From Stenotrophomonas maltophilia (GTDB lineage: Bacteria > Pseudomonadota > Gammaproteobacteria > Xanthomonadales > Xanthomonadaceae), in the NCBI GenBank assembly GCA_009912235.1, contig WNDS01000002.1, forward strand, positions 124,001 to 188,000: 64,000 nucleotides of DNA, in the 5' to 3' direction. Under the pieces are notes generated by a model. The model was not told the DNA's origin. It did no database searches and worked only from the letters and a program-made list of their open reading frames with translations. The position numbers and the translations under genes were made by a program. Shown piece after piece: positions 46,592-56,067 of this stretch (within the stretch, counting starts at the first letter, position 1; every line of letters begins with the position of its first letter).

Positions 46592-47613
46592 ACACCACCA
46601 AGCACCCCATCAGTCCACTGGGTACCCTGCGCTGGCTGCTCAAGCGTGAGTACTGGGAAAACCGCGGCGGCTTCTTCTATGCACCGGTGATCGCCGGCCT
46701 GGTGTCGCTGCTGATGAGCGCCGGCGGCATCGCGCTGGGCCTGTTCGCCCTGCACCGTGCTGCGCGCACCGGCGGCCTGCACGTTGACGGCGAGGATGTG
46801 AACATCAATGGCCTGGACCTGGGCCTGCTGACCCGCCAGATCAGCGCCAAGGACATGGCCGACCTCGGCAACGGCCTGGACCTGACCCTGCTGCTCAGCT
46901 CGGCCTGGCCGTTCCTGGTGCTGGCCTTCGTGGTGTTCTTCTACTGCCTGGGCGCCCTGTACGACGACCGCCGCGACCGCAGCATGCTGTTCTGGAAGTC
47001 GCTGCCGCTGTCGGACACCCAGACCGTGCTGTCCAAGGTGCTCAGCGCGCTGATCGCCGCCCCGCTGGTGGCCACCGTGGCCGCGATCATCACCATGTTC
47101 GGTTTCCTGCTCATCATCAGCATCGTGGCCGCCACCCACGGCGGCAGCCCGTCGACGCTGATCTGGGGCCCGGCCAACCCGCTCACGCTGACCGCCGGCC
47201 TGATCGCCGCCATTCCGGTGTACGCGCTGTGGGCCCTGCCCACCGCAGGCTGGCTGCTGCTGTGCTCGGCCTGGGCGAAAAGCAAGCCGTTCCTGTGGGC
47301 GGTGATGCTGCCGCTGTTTGCCGGCATCATCGTCAGCACCACCCGCCTGATGCACCTGTTCGACCTCAGCACCGGCTGGTTCTGGCAGCACATCGTGGGC
47401 CGCCTGCTGCTGGGTACCGTACCGGGCGTGGACCTGCTGTACCGCCTCGATGCGACCAACGAACACAAGAACATGAGCCTGATCGTGGACCTGATGAACC
47501 CGGTCCAGCAGCTGAAGTCGCTGGCCATGCCCGACCTCTGGATCGGTGCGGCCGTCGGCGTCGCCTTCATCGTCCTTGCCATCCGCCTGCGCAAGCGCGC
47601 CGGCGAAATCTGA
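46588..47613 (+). CDS. ABC transporter permease (ABC-2 like)
   Basis: 341 residues with about six hydrophobic segments: 29-53, 94-118, 150-180, 199-222, 238-258 and 312-332. A large extracytoplasmic loop follows the first (RAARTGGLHVDGEDVNINGL). LKREYWENRGGFFYAPVI at the start and LYDDRRDRSMLFWKSLPLSD in the loop after the second helix match ABC-2 permeases that work with YtrB/NatA ATPases. The substrate is not evident; antimicrobial peptides or lipids are typical for such regulators. Confidence 0.88.
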   Translation: MNTTKHPISPLGTLRWLLKREYWENRGGFFYAPVIAGLVSLLMSAGGIALGLFALHRAARTGGLHVDGEDVNINGLDLGLLTRQISAKDMADLGNGLDLTLLLSSAWPFLVLAFVVFFYCLGALYDDRRDRSMLFWKSLPLSDTQTVLSKVLSALIAAPLVATVAAIITMFGFLLIISIVAATHGGSPSTLIWGPANPLTLTAGLIAAIPVYALWALPTAGWLLLCSAWAKSKPFLWAVMLPLFAGIIVSTTRLMHLFDLSTGWFWQHIVGRLLLGTVPGVDLLYRLDATNEHKNMSLIVDLMNPVQQLKSLAMPDLWIGAAVGVAFIVLAIRLRKRAGEI

Positions 47614-47635
47614 CCACGCCCTGGAGAGAAAGACC

Positions 47636-48520
47636 ATGCGTACCCTGATTGCCTGCACCGCCCTGCTGCTCCTGCCGCTGTCGGCCCTGGCCGCCGATGC
47701 ACCGAACTGCAAGTTCTCCGCCCCGCGCTCGCTGAGCCTGGATACCGCCGGCATCAGCAAGGTGGTGGTGGAAGTGAACCAGCACACGCTGAAGGTGGCC
47801 GCCAGCGGCACCGGCGGCAAGCTGGATGGGCGCGCCTGCGCCTCCAGCGAAGACGTGCTGAAGGACCTGGTGCTGGACCAGCGCCGCAGTGGCAATACCC
47901 TGCTGGTGAGCCTGCGCCGCGACGGCAAGCAGGGCAACTGGTCGGTGGGCAGCAACTACGCCTGGCTGGATATCCGCGGCAGCCTGCCGGCCAACCTGCC
48001 GCTGCAGCTGAAGGTGGGTTCGGGCGATGCCGAAATAGAAAACGCACAGTCACTGGACCTGGCCGTCGGCTCCGGTGATGCGCATGCCCGCCGCGTGCGT
48101 GGCGCGCTGGTCGCCACGGTCGGCTCGGGTGACATCGACATCGATGGTGCCGGCAGCCTGGACCTGGCATCGGTCGGCTCGGGCGACCTGAAGGCGCGCG
48201 GCATCGGCGGCAACGTGCGCATCGGCTCGGTCGGCTCGGGCGATGTGGAGATCAGCAACGTGCGCGGCAACCTGCGCCTGGAAACGCTGGGCTCGGGCGA
48301 TGTCGACTTCCGCGATGTCAGCGGCAACGTCGATGTCGGCACCGTCGGCTCGGGCGAGGTCAAGCTGGGCAGCATCGGCGGCAGCGTCGATGTGCGCAGC
48401 CACAGCTCGGGCGACATCATCGTCAACGGCGCCGGCTCGCTCACCGTGGGCCACAGCGGCAGCGGCGACGTGCAGCACAGTGGCGTGCGCGGTGCGGTGA
48501 ACCTGCCGCGCCGCCGCTGA
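47636..48520 (+). CDS. Exported GSGD-repeat protein (DUF4097/DUF2807-like beta-solenoid)
   Basis: 294 residues with a signal peptide (LIACTALLLLPLSALAADA). After a globular part with two cysteines, residues 128-290 consist of nine repeats of 17-19 residues, each starting GSGD or a variant (positions 128, 145, 163, 181, 200, 219, 238, 257, 275), for example GSGDIDIDGAGSLDLASV. The regular alternation of hydrophobic and turn residues predicts a right-handed beta-solenoid. It follows the ABC permease by 22 bp and belongs to the operon. A periplasmic or surface partner of the transporter is likely, but the molecular role is unknown. Confidence 0.85.
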   Translation: MRTLIACTALLLLPLSALAADAPNCKFSAPRSLSLDTAGISKVVVEVNQHTLKVAASGTGGKLDGRACASSEDVLKDLVLDQRRSGNTLLVSLRRDGKQGNWSVGSNYAWLDIRGSLPANLPLQLKVGSGDAEIENAQSLDLAVGSGDAHARRVRGALVATVGSGDIDIDGAGSLDLASVGSGDLKARGIGGNVRIGSVGSGDVEISNVRGNLRLETLGSGDVDFRDVSGNVDVGTVGSGEVKLGSIGGSVDVRSHSSGDIIVNGAGSLTVGHSGSGDVQHSGVRGAVNLPRRR

Positions 48521-48568
48521 GCCACCCAGCGACCGATCCAGACGCCATCCATCATCGAGGGGAATGAC

Positions 48569-49189
48569 ATGACCATGCTGCGCCTGCTGTTGCCGACCGC
48601 CCTGCTGTGCCTGCCGCTGATCGCCTGCGGCGGGCCGACCCCCACCACCAGCAACTCGCCGGGCAAGGCCGTGGCCGATGCCACCAGCGGCGTGGGCCGC
48701 ACGGTGAAGGAGGCCATGGAGAAGGCCCACACGGAAATCATCAACGGCAACATCAGCGTGACCGCCACGGGCCAGCCCGGTGCGGCCATCACGCCGGACG
48801 GCCGCCTGCTGATCAATGGCAAGGAAGTGACCACCACCGAGGCCCAGCACCGGCTGCTGAAGGATTACCGTGGCCATGTCGAGTCGGTGGCGCTGTCCGG
48901 CCTGGAGATCGGCAAGGCCGGTGCCACGCTGGGCGTCAACGCGGCCGGTGATGCGCTCAAGAGCATCATCAACGGCGATACCGATGGGCTGGAAGCCCGT
49001 GTCAATGCGCAGGCCGGCGACATCGAACGCCAGGCCAAGCGCCTGTGCTCGCGCATGCCGGCAATGCTGGCCAGCCAGCAGGCGCTGGCCGCCGCCCTGC
49101 CCGCCTTCAAGCCGTACGCCACCATGGACCAGAGCGACGTGGACGACTGCGGCAAGAACAACGGCAAGGGCTACACCGTCAACCTGTAA
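48569..49189 (+). CDS. DUF2884 (YggN-like) lipoprotein
   Basis: 206 residues. The lipobox LPLIAC places the lipid on C20. The family region contains VTATGQPGAAITPDGRLLIN, then the GKEV strand and LLKDYRGHVESVALSGLEIG, as in YggN. Two cysteines (in RLCSRMP and DDCGKNN) near the end may pair. It lies 48 bp after the solenoid gene and is probably the last gene of the transporter operon. Cellular role unknown. Confidence 0.83.
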   Translation: MTMLRLLLPTALLCLPLIACGGPTPTTSNSPGKAVADATSGVGRTVKEAMEKAHTEIINGNISVTATGQPGAAITPDGRLLINGKEVTTTEAQHRLLKDYRGHVESVALSGLEIGKAGATLGVNAAGDALKSIINGDTDGLEARVNAQAGDIERQAKRLCSRMPAMLASQQALAAALPAFKPYATMDQSDVDDCGKNNGKGYTVNL

Positions 49190-49292
49190 GTGCGGCAAAA
49201 CAGCGCACCCGGCCGGCAGCGCACCCGCGTTGCCGGCCCCGGGCGCGCCACGGGCTTACAATGGACGCCCCCGGAAACACCGTGCTGATGCC

Positions 49293-49718
49293 ATGAACAA
49301 GCTGTACCTGCTGCTGGCCGCCCTGCTCTGCCTGGGCCTTGCCGGCTGCGACAAGGACTACCGCAACCATCGCGCCGAGCGCAGCAAGCCCAAGGTGTCG
49401 GTCAGCGAAGGGCTGGTGACCGTGCGCCGCCCGCCGGCACCGAACATCATCATCCTGCCCAACGGGCACATGAAGGTGGACGAGATCGAGATTCCGCTGG
49501 ACACCAGGCAGCAGCAGGTGCTGCAGACCATGTTCGGCCAGCTGCAGGTCCTGCGCCAGAACACGCTGGTGGAAGCGCCGGCCGACCCGAACATGCAACC
49601 GGTGAAGATCGTGCCGCCCGCCGGCATGCAGCCGATCCCGGCCGATATCGCCCAGACCATTCCCGAATTCAAGGATTACACCGAGACCTTCGGCAACATC
49701 GTCGCCGACCGCCGCTGA
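49293..49718 (+). CDS. Lipoprotein of unknown function
   Basis: 141 residues. Signal and lipobox LLAALLCLGLAGCDKD, lipid on C19. The mature part has a strand-rich block PNIIILPNGHMKVDEIEIPL, then a helix TRQQQVLQTMFGQLQVLRQ, and ends FKDYTETFGNIVADRR. A related layout is seen in the preceding YggN-like protein (PDGRLLINGKEV versus PNGHMKVDEIEI), so it may be a distant relative. A strong terminator follows 6 bp after the stop. The 103-bp gap before it leaves open whether it has its own promoter. Confidence 0.75.
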   Translation: MNKLYLLLAALLCLGLAGCDKDYRNHRAERSKPKVSVSEGLVTVRRPPAPNIIILPNGHMKVDEIEIPLDTRQQQVLQTMFGQLQVLRQNTLVEAPADPNMQPVKIVPPAGMQPIPADIAQTIPEFKDYTETFGNIVADRR

Positions 49719-49724
49719 ACACAG

Positions 49725-49750
49725 AAACGCCGCCCCGAAGGGCGGCGTTT
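49725..49750 (+). terminator. Terminator after the lipoprotein genes
   Basis: An 11-bp perfect stem, AAACGCCGCCC with GGGCGGCGTTT, separated by CGAA, followed by TCC. It also faces the convergent fumC gene, whose stop is 46 bp away. Confidence 0.88.
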
Positions 49751-49769
49751 TCCGTTGCAGCGGCAGTGA

Positions 49770-52832
<3,063 letters not shown>

Positions 52833-52927
52833 GGGGGTTCGTTGCGGCGGCGGCCGCGGGCGCTGCCTGCGGCAGGCAAGGGCAACGGCTAACGTCAAAA
52901 GCGGCTCTGGGTTATGCCGTGCTTGGC

Positions 52928-53025
52928 GGGGCGGGTTGGGTTCGCGGGGGACGCCGTGAACCCATCCCTGGGGGCTTGGCCGCCGCATCCATGCGGCGGA
53001 CACCCCCGCGAACCCAACCCGCCCC
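52928..53025. repeat. Composite palindromic element, copy 1
   Basis: Perfect 23-bp inverted arms lie at 52928-52950 and 53003-53025 (arm core GGGCGGGTTGGGTTCGC). Inside is an imperfect hairpin, AACCCATCCCTGGGGGC, and a perfect 9-bp stem CCGCCGCAT/ATGCGGCGG around CC at 52980-52999. It starts 96 bp after the purB stop. The same structure recurs inverted at 53277-53380. Confidence 0.8.
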
Positions 53026-53082
53026 ACCTCTGACAGAGTCCCGGTGACGGATCGAAGAGCTGGGTTGTCGGGACGGAATTTG

Positions 53083-53115
53083 AAAGAGGGACGCGGCTTC
53101 GCCGCGTCCCTCTTT
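53083..53115. terminator. Perfect 15-bp hairpin in the purB-roxA gap
   Basis: AAAGAGGGACGCGGC pairs perfectly with its complement around the loop TTC, giving A-runs and T-runs at both ends. It reads as a bidirectional terminator, though 250 bp past purB. Confidence 0.8.
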
Positions 53116-53155
53116 GCGTTTGGGCGGGCCTGCGAATTCCGGTGGCGGAGGCCAT

Positions 53156-53222
53156 GTAGATCCACGCCATGCGTGGATGATGTTGCTCGGGAAAGCGCCA
53201 TCCACGCATGGCGTGGATCTAC
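53156..53222. repeat. SMAG-like inverted dimer, GATCCACGC type
   Basis: Units at 53156-53178 (GTAGATCCACGCCATGCGTG) and 53200-53222 are exact reverse complements over 23 bp. The core differs from the GCCGGGC type but keeps the GTAG/CTAC ends, which matches a described SMAG subfamily. Confidence 0.85.
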
Positions 53223-53276
53223 AGGCTTTTGATTTTCTTCTTCATTCCGTGGCGGGCCGCGCAGGAAACTGTCAGG

Positions 53277-53380
53277 GGCCGGGCGGGTTGGGTTCGCAGG
53301 ACCGCAGGCGCCATGGATGGCGCCTACGGGCCCCCATGGATGGGTTTACGGCGTGTCCCGCGAACCCAACCCGCCCGGCC
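53277..53380. repeat. Composite palindromic element, copy 2 (inverted)
   Basis: Perfect 21-bp inverted arms lie at 53277-53297 and 53360-53380 (core GGGCGGGTTGGGTTCGC). Inside are the perfect 9-bp stem AGGCGCCAT/ATGGCGCCT around GG and the segment CCCCCATGGATGGGTTTAC. Read on the minus strand it has the same order of parts as copy 1. It ends about 180 bp before roxA. Confidence 0.8.
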
Positions 53381-53561
53381 CAGCCCATGAAGCCAGCGTT
53401 TTTGCGCGACCCACCAAACCCGCCACGAGGGGCTCCGCCGTTGGCCGCAACCGCCTGTGACACACCCGCGCACGTGCGCAATCCCGGCGAACGGCGGACA
53501 ATGGCAGCCCTGGCGGCCCGCCACGCCGCCCCTCCCGCTTTCCGCTGCAAGGAATTCCCCC

Positions 53562-54974
53562 ATGGCCGCCCGCAAGTCCCCCGCGTATCCGATCGAAGTC
53601 CATGCCCGCCCGGGCCAGCCGCTGGGCATGTCCCCGGCCGTGTTCCTGCGCGACTATTGGCAGAAGCGCCCGCTGCTGATCCGCAACGCCTTCGCCGATT
53701 TCCAGACCCCCGTGCAGCCCGAAGACCTGGCCGGCCTGGCCTGCGAGGAAGGCGTGCTGGCACGGCTGATCCGCCACGACCGCGCCACCGACGGCTGGAT
53801 CGTGCGCAGCGGCCCGTTCGCCGAAGACATGTTCCCCACCCTGCCCGACCACGACTGGACCCTGCTGGTGCAGGACGTGGACAAGTGGGACAAGGACGTG
53901 CGCGCACTGATCGAGCAGTTCAGCTTCCTGCCGCGCTGGCGCATGGACGATGTGATGATCAGCTTCGCCGCCACCGGCGGTTCGGTCGGCGCCCATGTCG
54001 ACCAGTACGACGTGTTCCTGCTGCAGGCCCACGGCCACCGCCGCTGGCAGATCGACGCCAGCGAATCGACCAGGGGCAAGCGCCCGCCGCTGGGCTTCCG
54101 CCCCGACGTGGAGCTGAAGCTGCTGCAGGTGTTCAAGCCCAGCCACGACTGGGTGCTGGCACCGGGCGACATGCTGTACCTGCCGCCGAACGTGCCGCAC
54201 AACGGCGTGGCCGAAGACCCCTGCCTGACGTTCTCCTTCGGCATGCGCGCGCCGTCCTCGGCCGAGCTGATCAGCGACTACCTGGACACCCTGATCGCCG
54301 ATGCCGACGAGAATATCCGCTACCAGGACCCGGACCTGAAGCTGCCGGCCGACCCGAACGAAATCGATGCGGTGGCCATGGGTCGGGTCATCGCCGCGCT
54401 CAATGCGATCCGCATGAACGACCCGGACAAGCTGGGCGACTGGTTCGGCCGCTTCATCACCACCTACCGCGCCGCCGGTGAAGTGATGGCCCACCAGGCC
54501 GCGCCGCCGCAGGAGGAAGTGGCCGCCAGCCTGCAGACCGGCCTGCTGCTGCAGCGCCACCCGTGGGCACGCTTGGCCTGGCGCCGGGCCAAGCGCGGCG
54601 CCAGCCTGTATGTCAGCGGCCGCGATTTCACGCTGTCGGTGAAGGATGCCCAACGCCTGGCCGGTGCCGAGCAGCTGGACGAAGCCGCCTACCGTGGCCT
54701 GTCGGACAAGGGCCGCGCCGTGCTGCAGCAGCTGCTGGTCGGCGGTGTGTTCCAGCTGATCGACCCCAACGAGCGCTATGACGACGAGGACGAGGACGAG
54801 GACGAAGACGGCGTGCTCGGCGAAGTGGTCGAAGGCCACGACCAGGTGGCCGAACTCGACGACGAAGTGGTGTCCGACGACGTGCACACCGTGACCGTGC
54901 ACGACGACGGGATCGAGGTCATCGTCAGCTTCGAGGACGAAGACGAAGACGACAGCGACGACCAGCGCGCCTGA
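53562..54974 (+). CDS. roxA: Ribosomal protein uL16 arginine hydroxylase (RoxA/YcfD family)
   Basis: 470 residues from ATG 53562, with AAGGA 13 bases upstream. A JmjC-like 2-oxoglutarate/Fe(II) oxygenase. The iron ligands are H145 and D147 in VGAHVDQYDVFLLQAHGHRR and H213 in YLPPNVPHNGV. YWQKRPLLIRNAF at residues 32-44 is the family start. The catalytic and dimer/winged-helix regions end near residue 400, the usual end. Residues 405-470 are an extra acidic tail with runs of DEDEDEDED and FEDEDEDDSDD around a short strand-like centre. It may bind ribosomal basic patches. The enzyme uses 2-oxoglutarate, the substrate of the sucA product downstream. Confidence 0.92.
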   Translation: MAARKSPAYPIEVHARPGQPLGMSPAVFLRDYWQKRPLLIRNAFADFQTPVQPEDLAGLACEEGVLARLIRHDRATDGWIVRSGPFAEDMFPTLPDHDWTLLVQDVDKWDKDVRALIEQFSFLPRWRMDDVMISFAATGGSVGAHVDQYDVFLLQAHGHRRWQIDASESTRGKRPPLGFRPDVELKLLQVFKPSHDWVLAPGDMLYLPPNVPHNGVAEDPCLTFSFGMRAPSSAELISDYLDTLIADADENIRYQDPDLKLPADPNEIDAVAMGRVIAALNAIRMNDPDKLGDWFGRFITTYRAAGEVMAHQAAPPQEEVAASLQTGLLLQRHPWARLAWRRAKRGASLYVSGRDFTLSVKDAQRLAGAEQLDEAAYRGLSDKGRAVLQQLLVGGVFQLIDPNERYDDEDEDEDEDGVLGEVVEGHDQVAELDDEVVSDDVHTVTVHDDGIEVIVSFEDEDEDDSDDQRA

Positions 54975-54977
54975 GCC

Positions 54978-55880
54978 ATGGGCACGATCCGGGTCCAGCA
55001 GGTCAGCCACGCCGAGGCTCACGTCGCCCTGCATGACGTGCGGCAGCGGGTGTTCGTGCAGGAACAGGGCATCGCGGCCGAGCTGGAACGCGATGCGCTG
55101 GACCCGCTCAGTGCCCACGTGCTGGCGCTGGACGCCGACGGCCAGCCGGTCGGTACCGGGCGGCTGGCCCCGGATGGCCGCATCGGCCGCATGGCGGTGC
55201 TGGCCAGCCATCGCAGCCAGGGCGTGGGCGAGGCCCTGCTGGCGGGCCTGGTCGAGGCCGGGCGCCAGCTCGGCCTGGCCGAGCTGCACCTGCACGCACA
55301 GCTGCCGGCACGCGATTTCTATGCCCGCCAGGGCTTCCTGCCCGAAGGCGCGGTGTTCGAGGAGGCCGGCATCGGCCGCCAGCAGATGCGCCGCCGGCTG
55401 GAGGGGCCAAGCGCCATCGACAGCCCGGCCCAGGCGCTGGCCATCACCACCGCCATCGTCCACCGCGCCCGCCGCCAGCTGTGGGTCCACAGCGCCCAGC
55501 TGGACCCGGGCCTGCTCGATGCCGCCCCCGTGCAGGCCGCGCTGCGCCGCTTCGCCAGCGCCCGCCACGACAAGCAGCTGCGGGTGATCGTGCACGATGC
55601 GGCGGCCCTGGCCCGTGCCGGCGCGCCGCTGCTGGCGCTGGCACAGCGTCTGCCCAGCGTCATCCAGTTCCGCCAGGTGCAGGATCCGGCCGATCAGGCC
55701 GTCGGTTCGGCCTGCCTGCTCAACGATGTGGGCGACTTCTACTTTCGTCTGATCGGCACGCGCGTGGAGGGCCAGGCCGGCATCGCGCTGCCGTCACGTT
55801 CGCAGCCGTTCGCGCTGCAATTGCAGCGCATCTGGGACCGTTCGCGCGATTGCAGCGAACTGCGTGCCCTCGGCCTCTGA
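54978..55880 (+). CDS. GNAT acetyltransferase with C-terminal DUF7931-like domain
   Basis: 300 residues. The N-terminal half is an ElaA-like GNAT fold: VRQRVFVQEQGIAAELERDA, the acetyl-CoA loop MAVLASHRSQGVGEALLAGL and ARDFYARQGFLPEGAVFEE. The second half (about 150-300) is a separate domain with ALRRFASARHDKQLRVIVHD and SACLLNDVGDFYFRLIG. The latter resembles phospholipase D-like or DUF7931 domains seen fused to GNATs. It starts 3 bp after the roxA stop, so it is coupled to it. A role in acetylating a ribosomal or tRNA target is only a guess from that coupling. Confidence 0.82.
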   Translation: MGTIRVQQVSHAEAHVALHDVRQRVFVQEQGIAAELERDALDPLSAHVLALDADGQPVGTGRLAPDGRIGRMAVLASHRSQGVGEALLAGLVEAGRQLGLAELHLHAQLPARDFYARQGFLPEGAVFEEAGIGRQQMRRRLEGPSAIDSPAQALAITTAIVHRARRQLWVHSAQLDPGLLDAAPVQAALRRFASARHDKQLRVIVHDAAALARAGAPLLALAQRLPSVIQFRQVQDPADQAVGSACLLNDVGDFYFRLIGTRVEGQAGIALPSRSQPFALQLQRIWDRSRDCSELRALGL

Positions 55881-56067
55881 GCCGGACAGCCCTGCCCGAA
55901 CCTGTCTGCAAGCGACACCACAGGCCCTCACGCGTCCGTTGCGGTGCCCCTTCGCGGCCGGATGGGGGTAGAATTTGAGCGTTTGAACGTGCCCGTGCAT
56001 GGCTATTCATCATTTCTGCCGGGTCCTTCTGAAGCCATACCCCACAAGCGAATAATCAGCCTCCATC

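Noticed and set aside
52928..53380. The two composite palindromes as the ends of an insertion sequence
   Set aside because: The 251 bp between them encode no transposase and no target duplication is seen; each copy is itself a complete palindrome.
53114..54481. A 455-codon frame overlapping the start of roxA
   Set aside because: It runs through the repeats and a shifted frame of roxA, giving Arg/Pro-rich text; the cupin frame has metal ligands and a good ribosome-binding site.
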